This document shows positions 46,952-59,160 of a stretch of 64,000 nt of DNA, piece after piece (position 1 is the stretch's first letter; the number at the start of each line of letters is the position of its first letter). The stretch comes from Embiotoca jacksoni (Eukaryota > Chordata > Actinopteri > Embiotocidae). A program made the position numbers and the translations under genes. Under the pieces are notes generated by a model. The model ran no database searches. It worked only from the letters and a program-made list of their open reading frames with translations, and was not told where the DNA came from. The stretch spans positions 12,400,926-12,464,925 of the forward strand of contig JAKOON010000007.1 of assembly GCA_022577435.1 (NCBI GenBank), given 5' to 3'.

Positions 46952-49900
46952 ATTATGCACAACTGAAAAACTACTGCGGCCGGGTATATGTTAAGACAAA
47001 ATCATCTATATATTTCTATTAGGATTTGATCAAACGATTATGTGTAATGTGAAAGAGGTCGCTGATAGCAATAGTCCTATTAAGATGTATCACTCAACTA
47101 TACTGCCCCCGAGTGTTTTAGCATCTTTCAGTGTTTGAAACCATACATGTTGGTTTGTTCTCTCTACTCTCAGCAGTATTGTGTGCAGCAGCTGCAACAG
47201 TTGAACTCTGTACTACCTGTCCTCATCACACCAATCATCACACAGAAAAAGTAAGCAACATAGTGCAGCTAAAGATCTACTTATTTCCCTCAGCAGGCGG
47301 TGAAGACCCCGAAAAATCTAGAAGAGGGTTCAGATTTGTAAAAATGGCTTCAAATAAATGCTGATGTTGCTACACTGCGTCTGCTGGATGTGAAAAGGAG
47401 CGACTGTTTGCCAACACGCTCCCTGTAACAACTTTTTTGGGTGATAAGACATCAATGTTAAATTTAGAGCTTATTTCACTGATTATAGCCGCAAGGAGTG
47501 CCTCACTATGGCCGTAGTGTGTGCGGGTGTGTAAACACACTGTGCAAAAGTATTCAGCACCGAATACAAAGCGAGGACAGTTTTAAACACCGACACCATG
47601 TATGGTTTCTATTAACTTACTTCATACAAAGTGCGGTAAAATCCTAAATCAAATCAATATCTGGTGTGAACAGTGTTTGCCTTTAAAACAGCGCCGGCTC
47701 TCCTCAGTGCACTTTCACACAGTTCTTCAAAGTACTTGGCGGGAAGGTTTTTCCGAGCATCTTGGAGAACTACAGTTCTTCTGTGGATTTAGAGGTCGTG
47801 GCCTCTCAGTGGCTACACCATCTGTTGCGGGGCTCCTTGTTCTTTTGGACCAATCGGATGTCTTTCTGAACATACAGCATGATGGTAAAAAAAAAAAAAG
47901 TATCTAAAGTGCTTAAAACGTTCGCACAGTACTGCGTCTTCACTCACTCACAAAAGCCCATTGAGCCCCAGGAGGAGGGCGCGGTGGCCAGCAGGGTGGG
48001 CGGAGGAGGCTAATGAGTGGTGAAGATGATGTCAGAGGGTGCGGAGGGCTAACCGGTTTGTCCTTCACTGGCCCACTGGGATGGTGTCAGCAGGACTGCT
48101 TTCCTAGAAGGCTTTAGGCCACTGGTTCAAATCCAATTACTGCAGCCATTTTGTTTTTAACAACAACGAGTAAGCCCGAGACAAAGTCACTGCTGGCCTT
48201 TACTTTCTCAAAACTCAGTCTGGAATCAGTTCATGACATTCAACTACATCATAGGACATGCTGCAAATCTGTCTTTGTGTCTTGTCTGTCAGACACAAAC
48301 CACTCAAAACTGCACGGCAATGTGGGGAAACCGAATTTCCCCTTTCTGAAACCATCTGTTGAAGTGAGCGCTCGCTATCAACAGGATGTTCTCGCATTCC
48401 CTCCGAGTTTACTATCGGTCAGAGCTCCGCCGCAGCACAAAGGCAGAGACATCCCGAGATGGGCCTCGACTTTGAGAAGAGCAGTACTAAAGAAGTGAAC
48501 TGCTTACATCTCTCGCAGTGAGATCAATCAGTCCGGGTTTTAATGACGAAAGCCACGTCACACACTTGCGATAATGCCGGTGTTCCAATGTCCTGCTTAA
48601 CAATTCATAATCCCCTTTTAGCTGCGAGTGTCACGAGTAGATTTGCAGGCCCCTACTCTACATACCCCTGAATCTTTGCCAGATGAGCCGCTATCAGAGC
48701 CACATCTTTGCATTATCCATTTCTTCTTCTCTGTAGGTGATACATCATTTAGTGCTTGTGCTCAACATACATGACCTACTTCACACCCAATTACTGCAAA
48801 CGAGTCATTTACTGAAGACTTATGAAAAAGCCATTTAGCTCGACTGAATGTGTGCTGGCAAGGTGGCAACATGCTTTAGACCCGATTTCTTTAATGGTTA
48901 TCATGGTGACTGATACGGATCAATGCTGCACTCACATCTGCTAGTCTTCATCAAACCTCAGAGCGTGGAGAGGAGCACAGGGAAGGGACATAAGGAAGTG
49001 CTCCTTCCCTGCGGTAAGAGCCACCAAAATAGAAAGGAGAACTGGTCTGCACGCTCTGAATCATTCTCGCATGCAGAGCAACAAAACAGCTTCTATGAGG
49101 GAGTGGAGACTCGGTTTTATTGGGCTGTACTTCTCTAAAAATATCTGCCTTGTGTGCTCTCCAACAGTAACAGTATGTCTTTATAAATACTTTACATTCC
49201 TGCAAGCTGTAACATCACAGCAGATAAAAACAATAGGGACAGAGTCGCCTTTGTAGCAGTCTTATGTCGACATCAAGTGTTTTTATGGCCATTGCGTTGC
49301 TTCATTATACAGGCCATTAGTGAGATACATGTGATACTGTGCATTGTCCCTCACTGTCATTGTCTGCAAAGAGCCACTGTTTTCTCCTTCACGCTGTACT
49401 GACAAACCCATTTCAATAACAGTGACATTATGTGGCCCAAAGCAGCAACTACTGCTCGGCTTCAAACAGCGGAGGAGGAAACCAAAGCTCACTCACAGTT
49501 GAGCACAAGAAAAACAACCCTAAAGGATTTGAGTTTCCATATTAGATTCTACAACAGGACTGTGTGTAGGTGGGAGGTGGCTTCCCGGCCTGTAAAATGA
49601 ATTGGAGGCTGGCTTCTGCTACTGTGTGCCTAACAGTAATACCTTCAGCTGCGTCCTGATGGATGTGGGCGGAACCTCCCAAAGTTTGACTCTGCTGACT
49701 GGGCAACTGTACCAGAAAGTATGCACTATACTGTATCCTCTGAACCTCAACCTGGAGGATTTCTATGACCCCATAAAGAGTCCAAACACACCAAAAAGTA
49801 TACATCGAAAAAGCAAAGCTGTGGTTACATGGGAATGCAGTAATAATGTGAAAGCGACTGGAATGGCTGGCATTTGATCTGGTGCATTCGCTCGGCGCCA

Positions 49901-50172
49901 GATGTGGGGAGGCGGGAGGGAAAGTAGGTCAGAAGAGTGAGAGCTTCACGGCAGTGCTTTGTGGTCCGCCTTCCTGCCTGCCACAGCGCTCATGACACAC
50001 CCACGTGCACACACCTACACACTGGTGCATAATACACAAAGCCGCCAGACACACACATGTCACACACACACACGGGCAGAGTCTTAAAAAGGTGCTGAAA
50101 GCTTCTGTTGACAATCAAGGCCTCTGACCTTGGTTGCAGGAAGCAAACGGGACAGAGAGAGAGAGAGAGACA

Positions 50173-50238
<66 letters not shown>

Positions 50239-52568
50239 TGATGGCAGAGCAAGATGAGGGGTGTGTCAGAGCAGGACTGCTGCTGAATGACCCTCACCAA
50301 AGCTTACTCTCTATACACAGAGCCAAGACTGAGAGCTGGGAGTGTCCATACACTGAATGCAAGCTTTATATAAATAAGCATAATAATAAACAAATACCCA
50401 CAGTGTATATAAATGGACTACACATCATAAACTACTCGTGTATCAAACCAGCTGGTGCATCTGACAGCTGTGACGGAAACCGTATCTACTTCTCCAGCAG
50501 CACTTGAATCTGCAGTCTTGCTTTGGTTGAAGTCGACCAATCAAAACCTCATTCGCTGCCATGGTTTGATAACGCTTCATATTCTCACCTGAGACAAAGT
50601 AATTACCTGACAAAAACCTAGTTCTACTGGTAAACCCAATAAACTCACACCTTCAACAAGTCTCTACAATGTCCCACAAGCATCGCAGCTGTCAAACAAG
50701 ACCCCGAGGGCAAGAATCCTACCAACACAGCATTAAAGAGAGCGCTGCCTACGATGTTGATATGCATAGGCATGTAGGTTCGCATAGTAGCTGTTTATCT
50801 CCTGGGTGATTTGAGGAAACCAACAGGGCGGGGTGGGAAATGAGCAACCGATGCCAGTCAAATGCTGGTGAAATATAAAAGTTGCAGGTAAAAACATGAT
50901 TTACAATCGAGTGGCTGGTGAATTCAAACGTTTATCTGTTTAACAATTTAATCTCCCGCCCTGCAACACGGGGAGATAATAAAAGTTAAGAAGTAGTAAG
51001 AAAACTGCTTTAGCACAGGACCGGGTTGGTTGAGTCGATTTTCTAGTAGTTTTCCTTTGAGGTGTTAGTCAGCAGTGAGTCATAAACATTATTCAGATCA
51101 GACTCGGTATTCCCACATGTGAAATTCTCTGGAGTTTTACCACCTTGTTGAGATCACGTTCTTGCCCAGGCATTGCTTCATTCAGCCCAGTCCTGACTGC
51201 AAAGCAGCCTCTGAGTCAGCAGCTCAGAGTTACACTGCTGAATTCTGCCTATGCATTATTATAAGTAGGTAAATATAGAGGCTGCTACTAACGCGCTTTC
51301 ATTATTGATTCATCCGTTCATGATTTTGTCAATTACCTGTTTTGTCAACAAAATGTCAGAAATATTGACAATTAAAAAAACAACAACAACAAAAAAACCT
51401 TTTGAATTATTTGTTTTTTCCTGACGAACAATAACAAAATACTATCGTTTAAGGAAGAAACGCACCAAATGCTCACAGCTGAGAGGCTTGAGCAAAGTCA
51501 ATTTAGGCATTTTGTCTAAAAGTTCTCAAACAAGACATTAATTATGAAAAAAGTTTCTCCAACTTACAGCAGATCAACAAACAGAAAACCTAAACTAAAA
51601 TTACAAAACTGAAATAACATGAGCAACACACTGCGTCTTTTTATATGTGTGAAAACCCTGAGCCATGGATTACTCAGATGTGCACGTGAAGAGATGCTGA
51701 AGCTACACAACGCTGCCTTGTGATATGTGAGGACAGCTCTATTCAGTGAGCCAGTTTCCCCCAATAAACACACAATTGATTCAAAGGCCTCCCAGAAATT
51801 CCAGTAACCTACATTGTGTGCAGCATAAATAACAGATTTTTAGATCATGTGGCTCACAACGTTTCACAAAATAAGACTGTATGGGTTGGGTCAATCATAG
51901 ATGGGACAGGATATGCACCCCAAAAAAAAAAAAAAGGTTACACAACACATGTCTGGTAAGCAGCTGTGTTATGGACCAGAAGAATAAGGTTTCTGCATTT
52001 TTCCTCCATCCAATGTTGGTATTTACTTGAAGTGCAACACAATATAACTCAGGTCATGCCACATGGTCAAACCAGTTATCACACGATCATGGTGTGCATT
52101 TCCCTAAATAGGAGCAAAGCTGAGCATTTCTCAAGGTGAAGCATTTTTCATTTTGTGCGAACAGGCTGTGAGTCAGGCCATAAAACCGAGTCTCGTAAAA
52201 CTGTGATGCATAAAATGAACACGTAAGGTATCGAAGTTTAACGCACCAGTGAAGTGGGGGACAACTGGGTGCAGTATCGGCACCTGCTCGGGACTAATGT
52301 TAAAGAGTTCCCGGGTGGAAACAAAGCAGCAAACTGGGGCGATGGCAGGTCAGATACTCGGAGTCACGTGAGGTCCTCCGGGCCTCAGTTTCAGCAGAAA
52401 GCAGCAGCGCTGCGTGAGAAGCTGGAGGAGGTTTTGACCTGATATAAACTTTCTGACAACCACAGAACCACCACAGCCCGGCATTCAGCTAATTCCACAC
52501 CACTAAATGTCACGAAGGTTGTGGCGCACAAGCGCCACACAAAAACAAAATGCAAATCTTTAAAGCGA

Positions 52569-52606
<38 letters not shown>

Positions 52607-55600
52607 CACGGACAAAGGTGACGTTACACATCGATGAGCCAGTGACCAAACAGCCACACAAATTATTTTGGCCTCACACCATATGCACAAACATAATCCT
52701 ATTTAAACACACAAACCTCTGCAGAACACAAAGACAGGGTGTTTGGAGCCACATGTGAGATGAAGACGAGCCATATCTCGTGTCTCTACCCATCTGTTCC
52801 TCATCACCAAGCGATGCGACAACTGCCCGGCAGTTGTGAAGATGGTACATCGCATCATTTGCACACACAATCCAAACACAGCCGCATCGGCGCCCTCACC
52901 GACATGACGCACTTCTGCGTGCCAATCTTTGAGCTGATCGCACCGTTGAATACTGAACCAGACAGGCGTGAATGCAAAAGAGATCCAAACAAGAAAGACG
53001 GTTTAAGACGGTTGTTTCTGTCACGCCACTGTTCACGATCGGACCCCGAAGTCACATTCACAGCTGAATCCATAAAATTCGACAAGTCAGCAAAGTATTA
53101 CCTGTACAAAAGACACTTTGTGGGGCTGTACGCAGTGCAAACACTGTGACTTGGTGCTCGTCTGAACGGGAGCTCACTTGTGGGAAATCACAGCAGAACT
53201 TAACGTTCAAAATCACTGGAACAAGAACAATCAATGGAACAAGGAGACTTATTCCACATTTCCCTACTCAGAAATAATGTAATTCTTCTCAGTGCAGGCC
53301 TGTCCAATCTATTCAGGACACAATTCATTCATCCCTACTGTTGAATGAATTGTCTGCTTCTTGGGGATGCATCTGGTTCAGGTGCAGACAGCGCGGCTCT
53401 CAGGTTTATTTTTGGCACGAGGGAGCTGGAAGACGTGCCCAAAATGACCTCATTAACCCCCGCTGAGCAGATCAGCAGAGACAACATGCTGTTAAACAAG
53501 GATAAAACCTTACGATAACAAAATAGAAGGAAAACTGTTTATCACCCAGTGGATTTGGGACATGCCATAAACACATCATAATACTTAGGCTTGTCCAGTC
53601 AGGGAGAAAAAAAATAATGACTGTCTGACTTGGATAACAGTGGAATTCCCCCAGCTTTTTAACAGCACATCTTTTCTCCAGATCTCAGAGCGTATTGCTT
53701 ATGCTGCAGCCATGTCCTGTGGAGTCCACGAGCCCATCTCACAAAGCAGGACTATTGGGTTAACGATCTCGGACCTTTTTGTCACGACGATGGCTTTATT
53801 TTAAATGAATGGTAACTGAGAACTCAAACCAGGCTTATCAAAACATATAAAATGTCCACCTCCTCATCTATTGTCGGTGAAAGTCAAAGACGCAGCCTGA
53901 ATTTTATACATCCCGCGTTAACAAGCCACAGAATGATTTTTCTTTCCCTCGTAGTAGCTACAGTGTTGTGTGCTGTGATTTATGCCTTGTTGTAATGGGA
54001 GTAAATAACAGTAAAATAGAAAAGGTTTAAAATAATCACAAGAAATACAGTAGAAGTTCATCAAGTGTTTCACTGGTTATAAAACCAGACCTCAAAAATA
54101 GCAGGACGTTATACAAGCTTACGTCAATAGTATTATACCAAACTGAATGCATATTGTTGCATCTTAATTGTACTGGAAGTACCGACTGCAGCTCAGCAGA
54201 ACATGATGCCACTTGTAGAAAAGACATTTGCATTTTGTATGTAAACTGTAATGGACATGACACTATGCAACAAGTAAAATGTGTTCCCTCTGTGCACTAA
54301 CAACATGCTCTGATTAGGCTTTAAATGGACCAGCAGACAATTCATTCCTATCCCTTCATATTCTCAAGCCTTGTTATTCACACATTTCTACCATTTCTTG
54401 TAATTGTTTCTTGTGCAATACCCAATATAGGCTACTTAACATATAAAAAAAAATGCAAAGCCACATAAATAAATCAGCACAAGTTACTTGACGGCACTTG
54501 ATGACTGCATCATTTAATAGTATTTCTATCAATTTTCTTTTATTCCAGTCATTATAAACTCAAGTTGCATCATCAGCCAGAGACCCATCAAGTCAACTGA
54601 GATTCTTAAACTCGAGAATTTAGGGTTTTCTAAATTCAGGATAATTTTACATACAGAAATTGAACCCCCTGTAGCGCCCTTCAAAGGCGATACCACAGGC
54701 ACGTCCATACGCACCCCGACATCAGGTTCATCAGCCCTGAGAGCAGGTTGTCAGGAGTGCGTCACTTAGGTTGAGGTGTTGGTGGACACAGAGGAGTACA
54801 GTCGAAAGTGAGGCCCAGACTAGGGGGTATTTTTTGACTACGCTGGGCATCGCCTCAACCAGTGGTGGTTTGCAGGCGAGGTGATGCCTCAGCAGTGGCA
54901 GCATGATCACACACCTTGTGAGTAGTGAAGGGAAGCTAGAGAGAGAGTGATGGAGGACAACAGCTCCACCCCATGCCCCTAAAAGACCCTCAGCAATCTG
55001 TAGACAAAACAGAGGTGTGCTGAGGATTTTGTGATTGCTAGAAACCTTCCTGGAAAAAGAAAAGAATGAATAGTACTAATCTTCACACTGAACAGCCAAA
55101 TCCAATTTGACTTACAACTTTTAAGGCGGGTATAGTACTAAGTATAGCTTGTATTTTTTTGACTCTTTACTTTTAGAAAGTCCCCTTCCTTATTTTCCCC
55201 ACGAGGATAAATATTTTCAACATAACATATCTTCAAAATATACATTTACAATGTTTCAACAACATATGAACTAGTCTGCATTCTATTTGATGAAAATAGA
55301 CGTGAATGGCAGTTTGTGTATGAACTCACAAACTGGAAAATCCTGAGCTAACACCAACAGTTGATAACCACCTTTGTCAGACCAGTTATTCAGATTCCTC
55401 AATGTCTGATTTATGAAACAAGACAAAGACCGCCTGCCTGAGCTGACCTGTAAACAACACGATGAACTGAAACTAACAACTATTTCTAGTGGCAATTAAT
55501 GATTTTGTGAGTGACGTGACGTGAAGGGTAATGACCAAATGTTGACCACAAGTTTCTAAAACCAAAGTCTTGTCTTTAAAATAGAAAGTGACCATTTTTG

Positions 55601-57557
55601 TTTTTTTAGATAAGACTGGTCAGGTAGATGAAGGCAAGACTCTGGTTCTTTGTTTACTGTACTCAGGTTACAGGAGCCACTAAAGACACATCGGTAATAA
55701 CACTGAATCCATTTCCTAACACACAAGGTTATGAGTAGCACCACAATAAAGCTGTGAAAACAAACCATCAGCCGCCAGCAGTTTTAATTTGTGATAACAA
55801 CCAGTTAGCGAGCATCCGTGAGCCACAGACCTCTTCGGGTGAAAATTTCTCAGTCTTTAAAAAAAATGCATAAAAGGAAATGCATGCAAGTCAATATTAT
55901 GTCCAGAGGCTGTCCGACTATTGCCCAAACTTTGCTGCCACAACAACAGCACACTGACGCTCTTCATTCTATTGATTCTACACAAAACAATAAGACGATA
56001 TACAAGACAGTTAAAGGACAGTATCAGTGGTTTTGCCTCCCTGCAAAAAAACCCCCCTCAAACTTGTCCCTTATTAAAGAAGTCTGACTGGGACAAAAAC
56101 ATTGCAGCAAACTTGAATCAAACAACTTTCAACTTTCTTCTCAGTTAAAAAGGCCAGAGTTTCCAGCGTCCTGTTATTGATAAATAATTGGATACCCGTG
56201 TTGACATGAATGAATATTCTGTATGTCAGCTAGTTGATAAATAAAGACTAACACCTGAGTCTTTGAGCAACGAACTTCAGATGATCCGGTGATGCCAGGG
56301 AGGATAAAATAAGACAACACTAAGATAAACAAATAAACTGACTACTGCCTGCAATTCTTACCTGCCAAAGCTGGTGGTGTAGGAAGGAGAGCTTGAGAAA
56401 ATCTCACTGGCCCTGTGGATTGCCGAGTTATCCCCGACGCCCTGACCTCTGTTCCAGGCCCCACTGATGGCCGTTACCGGGAGATACAGGCTGGACACTA
56501 GCTTCAAATCTTTCTGCTGCTGAGCATCATTGTTCCTGGGGTTGACTCCGAAGTGGTAGCTCTGTCCTCCTGAAGTGCTGACCCCACAGATGGAGATGGG
56601 GTTAGTGCTGGGCACGTCTGCCACGGACGTGCTGCTCATTTGGCAATAACTGTGACCTGTAGACGTCTTCTCCTGTTTAATCACACCTGGGGTGCAGAGC
56701 TGAATGAAGCCGGCATCTTTTTCTTTTTTCACCAATGCAGACAAAGTGTTTGTGGGGGTTGAGGATGCCGTTGTGGATGTGCTAGTGCTGGATTGATCTG
56801 GACTTGTTATATTGCTGCCGTTGAGGGCAACAGAGACGGCCCCAGCGGTGTTACTGCTCTCCACCGCAGCAGCCTTCATCTCCCTCTCTGAACTGGCATC
56901 CACAAGCAAAGCATCGTCTGCCAGAGTGGACAGAAAGGCATCATCCCCGACGTAAAAATCTGAGGGGGACCCAGTGAGGTCAAAGTCTTGAAGCAGGTCC
57001 AGAGTATTGTCACTGAACAATTTCTGGTTCACGTCCACCTCTTTCCCAATGTGCTCGAAGGGATGATCAAAGTCAATGGGGTCCTGCTCTCCTTTTTCCA
57101 CGGAGAAATCCTCTGTTTTCATCGGGAAGAAGTTGGGGTCCGATCCCCCGATAAGCGAATCCATGGAGGACTGGGTAACGTCTGCTACACTGGCCTCCAG
57201 CTGGGGCAAATGTTCTGCCACGTTTTGACGCCCAAAAGTCGCGGGGGCCTGCGTCTGAAGAAAGTGCTGCTGACGGGGCCTCTGGTCATTGGTGAGGCTC
57301 CTGGACTCTGGGCCCTCGACCGAAGGGAGCTTCTCGGGAAGGGGGTTGCTGCTGAGGCCGTTGGCCACCTGTCCCGGCTGCATCGATGGGCTGGATGGAA
57401 GAGAGGTGGAGGTGGAGGTGGAGGAGGCGATGGGCATGGCACTGTGAGGAGCCACTTTCAGCAGACCTCCCTCCTCGGGGCTTTCAGTGTAGACCAGCTT
57501 GCTCAGATGGTCGTCATCTCTCCTGTATGCTGTCTTCTTCACTCCACCTTTTTTCAT
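39292..57557 (-). CDS. nr3c1: Glucocorticoid receptor (nuclear receptor 3C1)
   Basis: Eight minus-strand coding exons: 57557-56362, 45060-44900, 44739-44623, 44507-44226, 43416-43272, 41474-41344, 40799-40642, 39444-39292. They give 780 residues (human 777); the last five include the conserved 145, 131 and 158-base exons. The N-terminal AF1 region has acidic/aromatic text (LFSDNTLDLLQDFDLTG) and sumoylation-type IKQE. The DNA-binding domain (about 413-490) has two C4 zinc fingers, P-box CGSCKV and D-box AGRND. The ligand domain keeps NRLGGRQ, GWRSY and CFYTF contacts and helix 12 EFPEMLAEII. It is a ligand-activated cortisol receptor moving from cytosol to nucleus. No nine-residue insert lies between the zinc fingers as read here, although some teleost GR1 transcripts have one. 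A non-coding first exon is likely (donor G|GTAAAC at 57840). Confidence 0.95.
39451..39535 (+). repeat. (CA)n/(CG) microsatellite next to the nr3c1 last-exon acceptor
   Basis: About 85 bases of CACACA/CACGCA. On the nr3c1 strand it is GT/GCGT repeat, beginning six bases from the exon 9 acceptor AG. It displaces the normal polypyrimidine tract. Confidence 0.9.
41310..41336 (+). repeat. Poly(A) run = U-rich tract just after the nr3c1 exon 7 donor
   Basis: A run of about 27 A on the plus strand. On the nr3c1 transcript it is a U run starting seven bases inside the intron after the weak donor G|GTCAGA. Confidence 0.85.
42193..42212 (+). repeat. (TA)n microsatellite
   Basis: Ten TA units in the nr3c1 intron between exons 6 and 7. 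Confidence 0.85.
42950..43115 (+). repeat. Probable retroelement 3' tail in an nr3c1 intron
   Basis: Contains TTGTGATTTGGTGCTACATAAATAA followed by CATTGAATTGAAATAATT-type text (each stretch shorter than a full element). The GATTTGG-GCTA-ATAAATAA-ATTGAATTGAA ending is common on fish retroelement tails. Family and 5' limit not determined. Confidence 0.45.
43467..43596 (+). repeat. (TATG)n/(TG)n microsatellite in nr3c1 intron 5
   Basis: About 130 bases of TATG then TG repeat. On the nr3c1 strand it is a CA repeat ending about 50 bases upstream of the exon 6 acceptor. Confidence 0.9.
44169..44191 (+). repeat. (TA)n microsatellite close to the nr3c1 exon 5 donor
   Basis: About 12 TA units, 34 bases into the intron after the exon 5 donor (GT at 44225-44224). 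Confidence 0.85.
45630..45662 (+). repeat. (CAA)n microsatellite
   Basis: About eleven CAA units within nr3c1 intron 2. Confidence 0.9.
46903..46950 (+). repeat. (CT)n microsatellite
   Basis: About 24 CT units within nr3c1 intron 2; a GA repeat on the transcribed strand. Confidence 0.9.
47530..47936 (-). mobile_element. Internally deleted Tc1/mariner element
   Basis: Outer ends are related inverted repeats: CACTGTGCAAAAGTATTCAG on the left, and on the right the complement of TACTGTGCGAACGTTTTAAG. Each continues for about 25 bases. The inside encodes, on the minus strand, the C-terminal end of a Tc1/mariner transposase. The full catalytic region is gone, so the copy cannot move itself. It lies inside nr3c1 intron 2. 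Confidence 0.75.
47654..47770 (-). pseudogene. Tc1/mariner transposase C-terminal remnant
   Basis: Thirty-eight codons to a TGA read VLQDARKNLPAKYFEELCES and end in VHTRY, matching the usual mariner C-terminus (NLPAKY..LC.S...R...VLKA...HT.Y). Just upstream KSTEEL lies in another frame after a frameshift. The DDE catalytic residues are absent. Confidence 0.8.
50153..50238 (+). repeat. (GA)n/(CAGAGA)n microsatellite
   Basis: About 85 bases of GA repeat with interspersed CAGAGA units, within nr3c1 intron 2. Confidence 0.9.
52570..52603 (+). repeat. (CA)n microsatellite
   Basis: About 17 CA units within nr3c1 intron 2. Confidence 0.9.
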
Positions 57558-58456
57558 CTTTCAAAAGACAGGAAACATTCAGAAAGCGAAAACCCCCCAT
57601 TAAAACACACTCATAGACAAGATAACTTCACTCAAATCACGACGAGACTTGAGGAAAGCTGACAAAACATGCGCGCTGGAGATAGTTAGCAAAGCTGAGC
57701 TAAGCCAGCTGTTCAACAAGCGAACTGTCCACGTCAGTTCATTGTCAGCCGTGTCCACCCACCAAACACTGTTAAATGAAGCGAGCAGCCCTTAACAGGG
57801 TTGATGAACATTAAACAGAGAAGCGTGGTGCAGGTTTACCGTGGTCTGAGCTATGCTACCGTTAGCGTGCTAGGTAGCAAAGTGGCTTCGTGCCTTCGTT
57901 TCTCTGAACGTCGCTGACAGTGACGTTAAACACGAACATCACCATATTATATATTTATATTAAATCAGGGTCGCTGTGTTTGTCCCCGGGGCTACAAACG
58001 CAGCGACTCTAACCGGAATAAAGTCCCGTATTTACCCTTGAACCGCCCGGTTGTTGACGCGCGTCCACAGGTCGTCTGTCAACATTGTTTTGGTTGAAAC
58101 ACGCTGACTGACTTCTGCTCACGTTTCTCTTCGCGTCCCTTCGTCGCTACATGACTGGATCTCAGACGTGAAACGAGCCGAGTCGTCGGGTTTCTTCTTT
58201 TTTTTTTTTTTTTTTTTTTTTATATATCAGTTTTTCCAACTTCGATTAAGCCGTAAATCTTTTTACGCGAAATGTTAAACAGGCTACGCTACGGGAGGAG
58301 GAGGGTTTGTAGCTGGCCGTTAGGAAAAACATACAAAATGGAGAACCGAGGAAGGCAGCCCCGTGGTTCACCTGTTGACAACATGCAGCGCCGCCTGCCG
58401 GCCGCGCCAGGAACTGCAGCTGAGCGAGAGGAGGCGCACTTCACGACAGGGAGTTG
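57558..58456 (-). promoter_or_regulatory. nr3c1 5' region: presumed promoter and untranslated exon
   Basis: CpG-containing DNA upstream of the minus-strand ATG. Candidate donors on the minus strand are CACG|GTAAAC at 57840 and AAGG|GTAAAT near 58035. The exon 2 acceptor is probably TTTGAAAG just before the ATG. A run of about 24 T lies at 58197-58220. No TATA box was recognised. Confidence 0.45.
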
Positions 58457-58690
58457 AGGTTAGGTTAGGTTAGGTAGTTACTTTATTAATCCCCGAGGGG
58501 ACTTTTTTTTTTCCGCTACAGCAGCATACAGGAAGCAATAAGATAATAATAGAATAATAGAAAGCAATAAAATAGCAGTAAAAATATTAAATATAAAATA
58601 TAAAATGCACAGTATATACAGTACAGTATATATCTATATATATATCTGTATATATTATGTACAAACAACCAATAACACAGACAAAAGTGT
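58457..58690 (-). mobile_element. LINE 3' tail, minus-strand copy
   Basis: The complement of the element at 10572-10895. AGGTT repeats form the microsatellite tail (58455-58475), then TTTATTAATCCCCGAGGGG, then the AT-rich 3' UTR with a TATATAC/ATATATCTA block. No coding part remains. Confidence 0.7.
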
Positions 58691-58699
58691 TATTGAGCA

Positions 58700-59080
58700 T
58701 TTAGTCGTGGTGTAATGTAACAAAGAACATTTACTCAGGTGTTGCAATGTTAGGTATTCGTGGCCCACGTCACTTGAGTATTTCTAATTTATGCAACCTG
58801 ATAAATCCACTCCACTCAATCAATCTCAGAGGTAAATATTGTAGCCTACTTTTAATTAATTAATTAATTCAACAACAATATTAATCCAAATACAACATGT
58901 AGCATTTACTACCTAGTGTGTACTTTTAGTACATTAACCACATTTTACTGATATTGCTTACATACTTTTACTGAAGTAAGATTTTAAATGCAGGACTTTA
59001 ACTTGTATTAGACTGTTTTCACAATGCTGTGTTACTTTTGCTGCAGTAAAGGACGTGAATACTTCCTCCACCACTGGGAT
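58700..59080 (+). repeat. Interspersed repeat of non-autonomous DNA-transposon type, copy 3
   Basis: Starts around AACATTTACTCAGGTG and ends GAATACTTCCTCCACCACTG, nearly the same end as the copy at 7085-7628. Internal text (ACTTGAGTA, GCAGGACTTTAACTTGTA) is shared with the other copies. Contains an ATTA repeat near 58853. Confidence 0.55.
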
Positions 59081-59099
59081 TTAGAAAATAAATAATATA

Positions 59100-59160
59100 T
59101 AATGTATAATGTGAAGAAATTTCCCCTCGGGGATTAATAAAGTGTATAAAAAAACAAAAC
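59100..59160 (+). mobile_element. Short LINE 3' tail, third copy
   Basis: TTTCCCCTCGGGGATTAATA followed by AAGTGTATAAA and a CAAAA-repeat tail. It matches the terminal part of the elements at 10572-10895 and 58457-58690. Confidence 0.65.

Larger units (their letters stand above)
45061..56361 (-). other. nr3c1 intron 2 (11.3 kb)
   Basis: The largest intron of the window, separating the N-terminal exon from the first zinc-finger exon. It holds several microsatellites and one mariner relic (listed separately). The open frames at 48151-48498, 52254-52442 and 52739-53149 lack recognisable similarity and look like chance. No nested gene or RNA gene was recognised. Confidence 0.7.

Noticed and set aside
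48151..48498. 115-codon open frame as a gene
   Set aside because: Inside nr3c1 intron 2, no splice partners, no recognisable domain or composition bias; length is compatible with chance.
52739..53149. 136-codon open frame as a nested gene
   Set aside because: No recognisable motif, intronic, and the frame is not supported by a promoter or poly(A) signal that I can see.
57185..57662. Plus-strand and alternative-frame ORFs up to 224 codons over nr3c1 exon 2
   Set aside because: Shadows of the real minus-strand coding exon.
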